Shown here: positions 1 through 7,079 of the stretch, in pieces
Layout of the letters: each line of letters starts with the position of its first letter
Numbering within the stretch: the first letter of the stretch is position 1
Assembly (NCBI RefSeq): GCF_003402235.1
Contig: NZ_QEWO01000002.1
Span: forward strand, 1 to 64,000
Reading direction: 5' to 3'
Length of the DNA stretch: 64,000 bases
Source: Parahaliea mediterranea
GTDB lineage: Bacteria > Pseudomonadota > Gammaproteobacteria > Pseudomonadales > Halieaceae
Notes under the pieces: generated by a model
Told to the model about the DNA's origin: nothing
Database searches by the model: none
The model's input: only the letters and a program-made list of their open reading frames with translations
Translations under genes and position numbers: made by a program

Positions 1-132
1 GCATTACCCAGCCGAGGGACGATGCAGCTTGGGATATCCCGGATTCTGCCGGTTTCCCAACACGTCCGGAACGACACAATCCGGAATGAAACCCACCGCG
101 GTTTACGGATTATTAAGCGAGACAACACCAAG
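1..132. other. Left-edge stretch without a recognisable gene
   Basis: I see no convincing coding frame here. The sequence contains short inverted repeats, for example TCCGG near 65-70 facing CCGGA near 80-85, and it runs into a strong terminator at 133-157. It may be the 3' end of a gene or structured transcript that starts left of the window. Confidence 0.35.
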
Positions 133-157
133 AACCCGGCCCAGCGCCGGGTTTTTT
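133..157 (+). terminator. Rho-independent terminator
   Basis: AACCCGGC (133-140) pairs with GCCGGGTT (146-153) around a 5-base loop, and a run of six T follows. It would end a plus-strand transcript entering from the left edge and separates it from the regulator block starting at 192. Confidence 0.8.
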
Positions 158-169
158 GTACCTACTGAT

Positions 170-187
170 AACCTGTTAGGAGTAGTA
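170..187 (+). promoter_or_regulatory. Element leader motif (extended ribosome-binding site)
   Basis: AACCTGTTAGGAGTAGTA lies 4 bases before the GTG start at 192. It is the clearest copy of the leader shared by many genes of this element. The TAGGAG core is a Shine-Dalgarno; the conserved bases upstream of it are not explained by that role. Confidence 0.75.
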
Positions 188-191
188 CCAC

Positions 192-701
192 GTGACACAG
201 ATAGCACACGAAATTCCACTGTTCATCCAGCCGGATATTTCTGACGAGAACACACAAGAGGCTCTCGCATCCGAAAAATGGTATCGGGAAACTGAGCTTT
301 ATTCCGGCAAGGATAGTCATGGGATATTGCCGATAGGGAGGTCCACGTTCAAGGCGATGGTAAAAGCAGGCGAACTCCCCCGGCCGATTAAAGCTGGTGG
401 GGTGCTGATGTACACCGAAGGAATGGTGCGTATGGCCAAGCGGGTACTGCTGCACGACGAGCGCCCCGGCCGTGGTAGCAAATTGCACGCTACTGGGCCC
501 AGCGTCCCGCATACACCCATTGAGTACAAGCCTGTGGAATCCACCCCACTCAAAGACGTAGAAAACTATCTGACCGTCGAACAAGCCGAGTTGCTTCTGG
601 CCCGACTGGTAAAGATGGAAGATAGATTTGCGAACCTGACGGATCAGCTGAATGAATCCGTGGCGAGCTATGCGCGGGCCCTGCTCCGCGCTACCGAGTA
701 G
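192..701 (+). CDS. AlpA-like helix-turn-helix protein, long paralogue
   Basis: The product has 169 residues. Residues about 20-80 (acidic start, EKWYRE, then LPIGRSTFKAMVKAGELPRP and a YTEGMV segment) look like the compact winged-helix fold of AlpA/excisionase-type regulators. The same region recurs in the gene at 1879-2187, so the two are paralogues. This copy has an extra C-terminal tail of about 75 residues with a predicted amphipathic or coiled-coil end. The GTG start is chosen because the leader motif at 170-187 sits right before it. It heads a plus-strand block of small regulators. The family assignment is from pattern only; the role (control of excision or of element genes) is inferred. 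Confidence 0.5.
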   Translation: MTQIAHEIPLFIQPDISDENTQEALASEKWYRETELYSGKDSHGILPIGRSTFKAMVKAGELPRPIKAGGVLMYTEGMVRMAKRVLLHDERPGRGSKLHATGPSVPHTPIEYKPVESTPLKDVENYLTVEQAELLLARLVKMEDRFANLTDQLNESVASYARALLRATE

Positions 702-702
702 A

Positions 703-717
703 TTGTTAGGAGCAATA
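703..717 (+). promoter_or_regulatory. Element leader motif
   Basis: TTGTTAGGAGCAATA lies 4 bases before the ATG at 722. It is a copy of the shared leader and fixes that start. Confidence 0.65.
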
Positions 718-721
718 TCCG

Positions 722-1222
722 ATGGCAAAACAAAAACCAACGAAGAAACCCGACCCCCGCGTAGCGCGGTTAATGAAAGCCGCCGAGGCCGCCCGCGACA
801 CGCCCACTCCCGTCAAAGCGCTGCTGGGCCTGACCAGCAAGCGCGTTCTGCATGTCAGCCTTTATAGCCTCGTAGAACGGGGGTTACCGTTCAGCACGCT
901 GACCAAGCTGGCGAAGCACTACGGCATGGCCCCAACCACTCTGGGTGAGGACTACCTTGGCATTACCAAGTCCACCCTTTCCCGCCGCCGTGCCAGTGGC
1001 AGGCTCACCACCCGCGAATCGGACGCCGTGGTGCGTTATGCCCGGCTGCTGGTCGATGCCACCGACATGATGCACGGCGACGAAGCCGCCGCCCGGCACT
1101 GGCTGCTGTCCCCTGCCCTCTTGTTCAAAGATCGTACCCCCGCCGAGCGGGCCCGGACAGAGGAAGGGGCGCGGGAGGTGGAAGGTTTGATTCACCGCAT
1201 CGAACATGGGGTTTTCAGCTGA
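722..1222 (+). CDS. Xre/MbcA/ParS-type antitoxin
   Basis: The product has 166 residues. The N-terminal part carries a helix-turn-helix-like segment. The region GITKSTLSRRRASGRLT, then WLLSPALLFKDRTPAE and a final EVEGLIHRIEHGVFS match the layout of the DUF2384 toxin-binding domain of Xre/MbcA/ParS antitoxins. In known systems such antitoxins neutralise a RES-domain toxin encoded immediately downstream. No RES toxin follows here: the next coupled frame is a 30-residue remnant. This is therefore either an orphan antitoxin or a regulator with a new job. The stop overlaps the next ATG by one base. Confidence 0.6.
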   Translation: MAKQKPTKKPDPRVARLMKAAEAARDTPTPVKALLGLTSKRVLHVSLYSLVERGLPFSTLTKLAKHYGMAPTTLGEDYLGITKSTLSRRRASGRLTTRESDAVVRYARLLVDATDMMHGDEAAARHWLLSPALLFKDRTPAERARTEEGAREVEGLIHRIEHGVFS

Positions 1223-1347
1223 TGGATGCCGCTAAACGCAAACGCCTTGAAGCCGCTGGCTGGAGATTTGGCGATGCCCAAGACTTTCTTGGCACGGCTG
1301 AGTCGGAGGGCCCTTTGTTTACTGACAACTTGTTAGGAGTAATACAG
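1222..1347 (+). pseudogene. Truncated start of an HTH antitoxin-like gene
   Basis: The frame opens MDAAKRKRLEAAGWRFG, the usual N-terminus of small HigA/Xre-like regulators, which normally continue into an HTH. Here the frame runs after about 30 residues into the leader motif at 1327-1344 and the next gene's start. It is translationally coupled to the preceding antitoxin (TGATG overlap). It could be translated as an N-terminal extension of the next protein, but the internal leader and ATG at 1348 argue that this is a deletion remnant. Confidence 0.45.
1327..1344 (+). promoter_or_regulatory. Element leader motif
   Basis: AACTTGTTAGGAGTAATA lies 3 bases before the ATG at 1348. It decides that start over the in-frame ATG at 1222. 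Confidence 0.7.
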
Positions 1348-1575
1348 ATGCAAGCCGATCACAACCCCGTATTGAAAACCTCCATCGCCAGCCGTGGCGG
1401 CGAGGACGCGCTATTGACCACGCAAGAGGTGGCTGACCTGTTGGGGGTAACCCGGCGCAACGTCAACCAGAGAATCCAGCGCGGTGAAATCAAAGGCGTG
1501 AAGCTGAGCACCCGGACGACCCGAATTGCGCTCAGTGAATATCGCCGCTACGTGGCCAGCCTACCAACGGCATAA
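1348..1575 (+). CDS. Excisionase-family (MerR-like) DNA-binding protein
   Basis: The product has 75 residues. The segment LLTTQEVADLLGVTRRNVNQ (residues about 23-42) followed by RIQRGEIKGVKL is the standard winged helix of the excisionase/HTH_17 family, and the ISxYRRYV-like tail is typical. Such proteins bend DNA at attachment sites or act as small repressors. The start is set by the leader motif. It lies in the left regulator block, far from the integrase, so a regulatory role is as likely as a role in excision. Confidence 0.7.
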   Translation: MQADHNPVLKTSIASRGGEDALLTTQEVADLLGVTRRNVNQRIQRGEIKGVKLSTRTTRIALSEYRRYVASLPTA

Positions 1576-1591
1576 CTTTGTTAGGAGTAGT
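1574..1591 (+). promoter_or_regulatory. Element leader motif
   Basis: AACTTTGTTAGGAGTAGT overlaps the stop codon of the preceding gene and precedes the ATG at 1597. Confidence 0.65.
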
Positions 1592-1596
1592 GACAC

Positions 1597-1875
1597 ATGA
1601 GACTAAGGCAACGCCACGACCGGGCACGGCTGCGTGTCCGCAACGTACGCCTCTATGACCGACGCCGCCACTGGCTATTTCACCAAGGGCGAGCCCGCAG
1701 CCACCGCTTCGCGTACCTGACCCCGGGCGGGCGTTACACCAGCGGCGGCTGGGATGTTGGGTGTATGGCGCATTTCAACCCCAGCAGCGAACGTCTACAC
1801 GAAATCGCTGAGCATGGTGCAGTGCTGATGGCCAATGCTATGCCCGATGACCTTAAGACATTCAACGAGGTGTAA
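1597..1875 (+). CDS. Small basic protein of unknown function
   Basis: The product has 92 residues. The first 45 are very rich in Arg (RLRQRHDRARLRVRNVRLYD), followed by a Gly/Tyr-rich middle and an acidic C-terminal third. I do not recognise a family. It is supported by the leader motif immediately upstream, tight spacing (the next gene starts 4 bases after its stop) and co-orientation with its neighbours. Confidence 0.5.
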   Translation: MRLRQRHDRARLRVRNVRLYDRRRHWLFHQGRARSHRFAYLTPGGRYTSGGWDVGCMAHFNPSSERLHEIAEHGAVLMANAMPDDLKTFNEV

Positions 1876-1878
1876 CGA

Positions 1879-2187
1879 ATGCCAAGCCACACAAAATCCC
1901 CCAGCTTTGCACAACCAAACACCGATGACCCCGCAGTAATGGAGCAGCTGGCGTCTGAGCGCTGGTATGCCGAGGATGAAGTCTGGGGCCGTAACGGTCG
2001 CCGGGGTGAACTGCCACTGGGCAGAAGCAAGTTCAAGGAAATGGTCGCCAACGGTGAACTGCCCGTTCCCATCCTAGCAGCCGGGAGATTGATCTACACC
2101 GAAAGCATGTTACGAGCAGCCAAGATCGCGCTGTTAAAGAGCGACCGCCCCGGCCGGGGTGGCAACCGCCGTTCTAAGTCGAAGTGA
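1879..2187 (+). CDS. AlpA-like helix-turn-helix protein, short paralogue
   Basis: The product has 102 residues and is clearly related to the 192-701 product. Both share an ASE(K/R)WY segment, LP(I/L)GRS(T/K)FK, a GELP step, a YTE(G/S)M step, and a basic end containing RPGRG. This copy stops after the shared domain. The divergence of the two copies suggests an old duplication within the element. It probably binds DNA; the target is unknown. Confidence 0.5.
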   Translation: MPSHTKSPSFAQPNTDDPAVMEQLASERWYAEDEVWGRNGRRGELPLGRSKFKEMVANGELPVPILAAGRLIYTESMLRAAKIALLKSDRPGRGGNRRSKSK

Positions 2188-2217
2188 ACACAGTAGATAC
2201 CCGGTGCCACTGTGATC

Positions 2218-2238
2218 AACCTGTCAGGAGTAAAGACC
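2218..2238 (+). promoter_or_regulatory. Element leader motif
   Basis: AACCTGTCAGGAGTAAAG is followed directly by the ATG at 2239. The motif itself would be translated from an upstream ATG at 2212, which is why the shorter start is preferred. Confidence 0.7.
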
Positions 2239-2493
2239 ATGCTCTACCCCGTCTACATCCACAACGATGACAACAGTGCGTTCGGCATGATCGTGGCTGA
2301 TTTCCCCGGCTGCTACGCCGCCAGTGATGATTTCGATGGCATCCCGGCCGCTGTGCAGGAGTCTGTGGAGCTGTACTTTGCTGACGAACTGCGCAGCGTG
2401 CCCTTGCCCACCAGCCCTGCCCACTTTTCCGGTGCGGCGTTTACAGGCGGACTGTGGGCCCTGATTGATATTGACCTGACGAAACTGAAATAG
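2239..2493 (+). CDS. HicB-like antitoxin-family protein
   Basis: The product has 84 residues. It begins MLYPVYIHNDDNSAFGMIVA and continues with DFPGCY and a helix around AVQESVELYF. That is the partial RNase H fold seen in HicB antitoxins, which counter the HicA mRNA interferase. No HicA-like (dsRBD-fold) frame lies next to it, and the C-terminal DNA-binding domain of full-length HicB is missing. It may be an orphan antitoxin or a regulator of a toxin elsewhere. Confidence 0.6.
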   Translation: MLYPVYIHNDDNSAFGMIVADFPGCYAASDDFDGIPAAVQESVELYFADELRSVPLPTSPAHFSGAAFTGGLWALIDIDLTKLK

Positions 2494-2504
2494 GAGCAAC
2501 ACCC

Positions 2505-2819
2505 ATGAAACCTGTACTTACCCTCATGCTGTTAGCAGCAGCCACTGCCATGGCCGACGATGACTGGTGGCCGGGCGACCCGCTGTTACCCGGTACGCCT
2601 TCCACGTCTGTCCTGATCGACAACGATACCCGGATCATTTCAGCACCGGGCAGATCATTGAACGAACGCTGGGGCGAGCCTGCGGGCAATGACTGGTACT
2701 TTGATCGGCCATCACAGGAGCTGTTCATTCAGCAGAAGCTGGGCGATACCACCGTGACCACCGGGGGTGGCCGCATCACCGTCTGCCAGAAAGTGGCGCA
2801 GCTGGAGTTTTGCCGATGA
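2505..2819 (+). CDS. Small exported protein of unknown function
   Basis: The product has 104 residues. A signal peptide is evident (MKPVLTLMLLAAATAMA, with cleavage likely before DDDWW). The mature part is acidic and Trp/Pro-rich and ends with two Cys (residues about 95 and 103) that could form a disulfide in the periplasm. TAGGAG at 2491-2496 serves as the ribosome-binding site. The stop overlaps the next gene by an ATGA junction, so the two are probably co-translated. Confidence 0.5.
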   Translation: MKPVLTLMLLAAATAMADDDWWPGDPLLPGTPSTSVLIDNDTRIISAPGRSLNERWGEPAGNDWYFDRPSQELFIQQKLGDTTVTTGGGRITVCQKVAQLEFCR

Positions 2820-3202
2820 CTTTGTTTTTCAACATTTTCGCCATGCTGCTGTTAGTGCTCGGCTCGTTTTCAGCCTTTATGGCCAGTGTCGTGAACTACG
2901 AATGGCCCGTCCTGCGCCGGGTGGTCTTGGGAGTTGGCGGCGTGGCCGGGTTCGCGCTGTTCCTGACCATTACCGTCCAGACCCTCCGCGACCGGGAAAG
3001 TGACTGGCGCGAATATGCGCTGGCGAACAACTGCACCGTGCAACAGCTTACCAGCAAGCGCGAAACCTCAGTGGGCGTCGCCCCGGTGGTGACTACCAGC
3101 GGCAGTGTCGGCGCGGCCATTGTGCCCAGCAGTAAAAACGCGGGCTATGCCGTGTGGTTCTGCGAGAACACTGGCGAAACGCACGTCAGGAAAATTCGAT
3201 AG
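2816..3202 (+). CDS. Small membrane protein of unknown function
   Basis: The product has 128 residues from the ATG at 2816, which overlaps the preceding stop (ATGA). Two hydrophobic segments (residues about 3-25 and 37-58) are followed by a soluble tail with two Cys. With its exported neighbour it may form a cell-envelope pair. No family is recognised. Confidence 0.5.
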   Translation: MTLFFNIFAMLLLVLGSFSAFMASVVNYEWPVLRRVVLGVGGVAGFALFLTITVQTLRDRESDWREYALANNCTVQQLTSKRETSVGVAPVVTTSGSVGAAIVPSSKNAGYAVWFCENTGETHVRKIR

Positions 3203-3225
3203 CAGGCAGCATGACAGGGGTGTCC

Positions 3226-3243
3226 AATTTGGGTATATTATAC
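3226..3243 (+). promoter_or_regulatory. Possible promoter/operator of the Xre-Doc pair
   Basis: GTATATTATAC at 3233-3243 is a perfect inverted repeat around a central T and contains a -10-like TATATT. It lies 41 bases before the xre start. Autoregulation by the antitoxin at such a site would be typical. Confidence 0.35.
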
Positions 3244-3283
3244 AGTCCGTTCAACGGTACAGCTTTTCCCGTAGGTGACCACC

Positions 3284-3760
3284 ATGCCCAAGACAGTGAA
3301 ATCAAACTTCCAACTCCCGACCAAAGGTAAAGGTGGAGGTAAAAGTGTGCGCAGTCATCGCACGGGCCGGTTTGTAGAAAAAACGACAGGGAAATCCCAT
3401 CCCGTAGCCACTACCGCAAGGGGCCGAAAATCCACGGCCACCCCCCTGCCCGCCGCTATCAACGTCACCGCGCAAGACATTGTGACGCTGCGCGAAAAGC
3501 TGAAAGTGTCTCAGCCAGTGTTCGCCCGGCTGCTGCATACCAATGTCAAAACCCTACGCAACTGGGAACAGGGTATTGCCAAGCCTAACGCTCAGGCAGC
3601 GGTACTCCTGCGTCTGGTAGAGCGCAATCCAGCCATGCTTGGGGAACTGGAGCAGCTGGGTGGGGGTAAGCCGAAGACTTCCGATACTGACCGCCAGCTG
3701 GCACTGGCACGGCGTGGCATGGGTAAATACCGCAATGCCCTGCGTGACCTTGCTCAGTGA
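3284..3760 (+). CDS. Xre-family regulator, likely antitoxin of the downstream Doc
   Basis: The product has 158 residues. The first 60 are basic and low-complexity. Residues about 65-115 form an HTH (DIVTLREKLKVSQPVFARLL then TNVKTLRNWEQG and KPNAQAAVLLRLV) of the type found in HigA/NadS-like antitoxins. The GTG at 3275 is an alternative start; ATG 3284 has a GTAGG ribosome site at better distance. The 3' end overlaps the doc start by 4 bases (GTGA), which fits tight antitoxin-toxin coupling. The Doc partner usually pairs with Phd, so an Xre partner is unusual. Confidence 0.65.
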   Translation: MPKTVKSNFQLPTKGKGGGKSVRSHRTGRFVEKTTGKSHPVATTARGRKSTATPLPAAINVTAQDIVTLREKLKVSQPVFARLLHTNVKTLRNWEQGIAKPNAQAAVLLRLVERNPAMLGELEQLGGGKPKTSDTDRQLALARRGMGKYRNALRDLAQ

Positions 3761-4149
3761 CCGACTTCAACTGGCTGTCTCATGAGTTGGTTCGCCAGAT
3801 ACATGACGAGCAGTTGGCGGAGCACGGGGGGCTGCCCGGCATCCGCGACCAAAATGCACTGGACGCCACTTTGGCCCGACCAGAGCAAAAGCACTACTAC
3901 CAGCCTGCTTCTTCCGTCTTCGAGCTGGCGGCGTCTTACGCCTACGGCTTCGCCCGCAACCACCCGTTCAGTGACGGTAACAAGCGCACTGCCCTGCTGG
4001 CAGCTTATGTTTTTCTGGCCGACAACGGATGGGAACTGGACGCTGACGAGGATGCGGCCCGGGACACATTTCTGGACCTTGCTGCTGGCAATTTATCAGA
4101 AGAGGCACTGGCTGAGTGGCTTGAACAGGAGTCGATACCCTTTGAGTAG
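3757..4149 (+). CDS. doc: Doc/Fic-fold toxin
   Basis: The product has 130 residues, close to the usual size of Doc. It carries HPFSDGNKR at residues about 69-77, the Doc form of the Fic motif (HxFx[DN][AG]NKR). It also has the GGLPGIRDQNALDATLARP and YGFARNHPF context typical of death-on-curing proteins. Doc phosphorylates EF-Tu and stops translation. All motif residues look intact, so it is probably active. It overlaps the upstream xre-like gene by 4 bases. It may stabilise the element in the host. Confidence 0.85.
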   Translation: MTDFNWLSHELVRQIHDEQLAEHGGLPGIRDQNALDATLARPEQKHYYQPASSVFELAASYAYGFARNHPFSDGNKRTALLAAYVFLADNGWELDADEDAARDTFLDLAAGNLSEEALAEWLEQESIPFE

Positions 4150-4568
4150 CCAGCGCCCGCAGGCTACTCAATAACCTGTTGCTGGTAACGCCCACGTTGG
4201 GGCTGGACAGCAAAGCAACCACCAAAACGGGCAAGTGGTATGCCGAGCAAAAGGTTAAGCGAGGTGCGGGAAATCCCGCACCTGAGTTAACTCTGCTCGA
4301 CCAGCCGGGTGATCTGGAGGTGCTGCGCTCCCTGTTCGATAGCGAGCAAGGTTTTCAGAAAGCCAAGTCAGGATTCTCCAATAATCCATGGCTTCCACCG
4401 CCAACCCCATGGCCGACCACGACAACACATCAGGCACCTGTCGCATTTTCATGCACACCCGTTATTTATATTTGACTAGTCATTTCAATATCACTAGTAT
4501 TGTCAATGTAAGAGGTCAGGTAGCGACACAGCCACCGACCAGACACCGTAGGGAACAGGTAATCAATC
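4150..4568. other. Intergenic stretch with hairpin, palindrome and promoter
   Basis: No convincing gene is seen. A frame from a TTG at 4179 to 4475 (98 codons) is possible but lacks family resemblance and its end is low-complexity. The stretch holds a 9-bp perfect hairpin (AGGTGCGGG/CCCGCACCT, 4262-4283), then the palindrome GAGTTAACTC (4284-4293), and the promoter described at 4472-4500. Confidence 0.4.
4472..4500 (+). promoter_or_regulatory. Sigma-70-type promoter with paired ACTAGT sites
   Basis: TTGACT (4472-4477) and TAGTAT (4495-4500) are 17 bases apart. ACTAGT occurs twice (4475-4480 and 4493-4498), once over each promoter box, and the first copy lies in the palindrome GACTAGTC. A repressor binding these sites would block the promoter. 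It would drive the gene at 4569. Confidence 0.55.
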
Positions 4569-4958
4569 ATGGCAGCGAGAAAGCTACCGGACGATAGCGC
4601 GTGGGTATGGAGTTACCTGCGCAAGAAGCTGAACCGCCCCCGCCTCACGATGACTGAGGCAGTGACGCTGGCGCAGACACTGGAAAGCGAAGACTACGCG
4701 GCGATGAAAGCCGCATGGCGGAGCTACCAGCACCAGCAACGGGTACGCGAAGACGAGCCCATGGGCAGCAGTGAACCGAAGCCGGGGAAACTGTGGACGG
4801 ACTTGGTGAGCAAGTACGGACTCAACTTTTCCTTGGTCCGCAGCGCCGCCGAGGCATACGGCTTCGAGAATGAACGATGTAAAGAATGGCTCAGTGACGT
4901 ATTCAGCAATGTGAAAGAGCCAGTAAAGAAACCCAGAAAACGGGCCGCCAAAAAGTGA
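4569..4958 (+). CDS. Small basic protein of unknown function
   Basis: The product has 129 residues. It is rich in Trp, Lys and Arg, and its end is strongly basic (KKPRKRAAKK), suggesting nucleic-acid binding. No family is recognised. It has its own promoter (4472-4500) and its own terminators (4960-5011), so it is probably a single-gene unit. Confidence 0.55.
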   Translation: MAARKLPDDSAWVWSYLRKKLNRPRLTMTEAVTLAQTLESEDYAAMKAAWRSYQHQQRVREDEPMGSSEPKPGKLWTDLVSKYGLNFSLVRSAAEAYGFENERCKEWLSDVFSNVKEPVKKPRKRAAKK

Positions 4959-4959
4959 T

Positions 4960-5011
4960 GGCCTGACGACTCAGGCCCTGTGCGCGAAGCCCGGTCCTGC
5001 CGGGCATTTTT
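4960..5011 (+). terminator. Double hairpin terminator
   Basis: GGCCTGA/TCAGGCC (4960-4977) is followed by GCCCGG/CCGGGC (4989-5005) with ATTTTT. The second hairpin is a good rho-independent terminator for the gene ending at 4958. Confidence 0.75.
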
Positions 5012-5035
5012 GTCTCTGGAGAATGGAAAACGGTT

Positions 5036-5053
5036 AACTGCTTAGGAGTAGTA
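5036..5053 (+). promoter_or_regulatory. Element leader motif
   Basis: AACTGCTTAGGAGTAGTA is followed after 3 bases by the ATG at 5057. The copy at 13558 is nearly identical. Confidence 0.7.
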
Positions 5054-5056
5054 ACG

Positions 5057-6472
5057 ATGGACGCTACAGAAATTAACGCAAAACTGGAAAAGAAGCTGAA
5101 GGCGGACCTGAACGACATTCCGAACTTGCGTGTAGAACAAGAAGGCACCGGACGAGTCCTTGCCACCTTGCAGATGGGTCAGTTCAGAATATCCCTTCGC
5201 CAGAAATCACGGAACAGCACAAACGTGTCAGGCTTAATCATTCATCATGAGGACGATACCCAACTTAAAAGGGCGCTGGATTTCATTCAAGATAAGCAAC
5301 CAAGCCGGAAGAAAGGCCACACCCTTGTGCAATTATCAGATTACGATGAAGCAGTCGCGCTGATCAGGCATATGGCGGTAGGCACACCCAGAGGTCGTAC
5401 GACAGCGGGTGGGCGTCGTCCCCGTTTCGACTTCAAGGAAATGGGGGTCGCTGTCCCCGGCACACTATCTTACGTTCGCAATCCTGCTCATACCGTCACC
5501 ACCACCGACAACAATCAGGTTCTGTATGAAGGCCAAAAGTACACCCTGACCCACGTAACTCGCCACTTCATGAATGAGCAAGGCGGGTGTACAGAACATT
5601 GGGTGTATGAAGGCAGGAACCTTGGTGATATTTATGATGACACCTACGGCCCCCGCGATGGCGAGCCAAGCCCTGCGAAAAAGCCTTCCAGTAAAGAAGC
5701 CAATCTGAAGTGGCTGGAGCATCTACGTGCTGATGTGGCCGATGGATACACCCTCGGAGGCCCCTACGAGAACGGTGACATTCGTTGCACGCTCGCTACT
5801 GGCGGCCTGAGCATGGTGGTCCGCTACCGCGTGACCGAGGAAAACTTCACCGTATCATTCCACAGCACATCAAACGATGCCCTACTGGCGCAAGCCGGTA
5901 AGCAGCTCGCGCCCTTCGCCACGGAGACAGGCGGCGGAGATAGTTACGTCCGCTACAGCGGGCTGAGCTACAAATACGTTGTGGAAATGCTACATAGCAT
6001 TGCGAACAACGCACACGCAATGGAGGTAGAAGACACCGCTATTGAGAATGAGCTGACCAGTTACGTGAAACCTGACCAACCCCGTCCACGTGATCGTGAC
6101 GCCATCGTCAAAGTGCGCGTCCAGCATGGCACATGGGCCAAAGGTGTCAAAGCGCGAGGCCGCTGCCAGCTGTTACCTGAGCTGACGCGCAACCTGATCG
6201 CAAGTCACATCAAACCATGGAGCCGTTGCGATGAAAGCACCGATGAACACCGGGACCGCGCAAACGGCCTTTGCCTCAGCCCTTGCATCGACAAGTTGTT
6301 TGAGGACGGCCTGATCCAGTTCGAGGACGACGGCAAGATCATCCTACATTCGGAGTTGTCCGCAGCAGAGCGGGCAATTTACGGCCTCAATGATGACATG
6401 CGAATCAAAGTAATACCGGGCCAAGACAAGTACCTCCGCTGGCACCGTGACAATGTACTAGTGAAGTCATGA
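5057..6472 (+). CDS. Protein with C-terminal HNH nuclease domain
   Basis: The product has 471 residues. The last 110 match the HNH_2 type: ASHIKPWSRC, then RANGLCLSPCIDKLFEDGLI and a DDGKI strand. The catalytic His lies in SHIKPW and the metal-binding Asn/His region in NGLCLSP. HNH_2 domains are common in restriction-like and defence nucleases. The N-terminal 350 residues are not recognised and may sense or bind DNA. Two related-looking segments (about 10-85 and 215-300) share a substrate-like pattern ending near a V-x-L-H/M-x-I helix. The gene overlaps the SNase gene by 4 bases (ATGA), so the two nucleases are probably made together. Confidence 0.7.
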   Translation: MDATEINAKLEKKLKADLNDIPNLRVEQEGTGRVLATLQMGQFRISLRQKSRNSTNVSGLIIHHEDDTQLKRALDFIQDKQPSRKKGHTLVQLSDYDEAVALIRHMAVGTPRGRTTAGGRRPRFDFKEMGVAVPGTLSYVRNPAHTVTTTDNNQVLYEGQKYTLTHVTRHFMNEQGGCTEHWVYEGRNLGDIYDDTYGPRDGEPSPAKKPSSKEANLKWLEHLRADVADGYTLGGPYENGDIRCTLATGGLSMVVRYRVTEENFTVSFHSTSNDALLAQAGKQLAPFATETGGGDSYVRYSGLSYKYVVEMLHSIANNAHAMEVEDTAIENELTSYVKPDQPRPRDRDAIVKVRVQHGTWAKGVKARGRCQLLPELTRNLIASHIKPWSRCDESTDEHRDRANGLCLSPCIDKLFEDGLIQFEDDGKIILHSELSAAERAIYGLNDDMRIKVIPGQDKYLRWHRDNVLVKS

Positions 6473-7074
6473 GTGGCAACTGGCGCAACCGCCGCTGGCG
6501 CAATAAGCGCAGGCCGCTGTGGCGGGTCCGTCGCAGGCGTTCTCGCTGGTGGCCTACGCTTAAGCTGTTACTGCCACCGCTGGTCGCGTTCGGCGTGATC
6601 CTTGGCTATCTCGGCAATGACATGGGCTGGGACAAAGCGCGGGACGCTATTAGCTTCACCCCTGTGAAGCCTGTCGGCAGCCAGTTGCACCGTGTCATCG
6701 ACGGCGACACCGTAGAGGCCACCATCCCCGGCTACGGCCGTGAACGCATCCGCCTGTCGAGCATCGACGCCCCTGAGCGTAACCAGCCCTACGGCAACCA
6801 GTCCACGCAGTGCCTGCGCGAACTTCTCAGGCAGGGCTCCCTCAGCGTGAAACCCAAAAAGACGGACAAATACGGCCGCCTCGTGGCGGACCTGTACGTA
6901 GGCGATGACCGAGTGGACGTAGCCATGGTGGAGCGCGGCTGCGCGTGGTGGTACTCGCGGTACGCCCCCGCCAGTGTCGTACTGGCCAAAGCCCACTACA
7001 CCGCCAAGTTCGAGAAGCGTGGCTTGTGGGCGGGTAGTAACCCCATCAAACCCGAGCAATGGCGTCGGAGGTAA
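6469..7074 (+). CDS. Membrane-anchored staphylococcal nuclease-like protein
   Basis: The product has 201 residues. The N-terminus is highly basic (about 30 residues of Arg/Trp), then one transmembrane segment (about 33-50). The nuclease domain follows with HRVIDGDTVEA, RIRLSSIDAPE, TDKYGRLVA and a long final helix region. The Asp of DGDT, the Asp of IDAPE and the Arg of YGR match the calcium-binding and catalytic set of SNase. The basic leader puts the N-terminus inside and the nuclease in the periplasm. Destruction of incoming or released DNA is a possible role (inference). Confidence 0.8.
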   Translation: MSGNWRNRRWRNKRRPLWRVRRRRSRWWPTLKLLLPPLVAFGVILGYLGNDMGWDKARDAISFTPVKPVGSQLHRVIDGDTVEATIPGYGRERIRLSSIDAPERNQPYGNQSTQCLRELLRQGSLSVKPKKTDKYGRLVADLYVGDDRVDVAMVERGCAWWYSRYAPASVVLAKAHYTAKFEKRGLWAGSNPIKPEQWRRR

Positions 7075-7079
7075 TCACC

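Noticed and set aside
162-740. Minus-strand frame of 192 codons opposite the first regulator gene
   Set aside because: The plus-strand gene has the leader motif, a paralogue and HTH features; the minus-strand frame has none.
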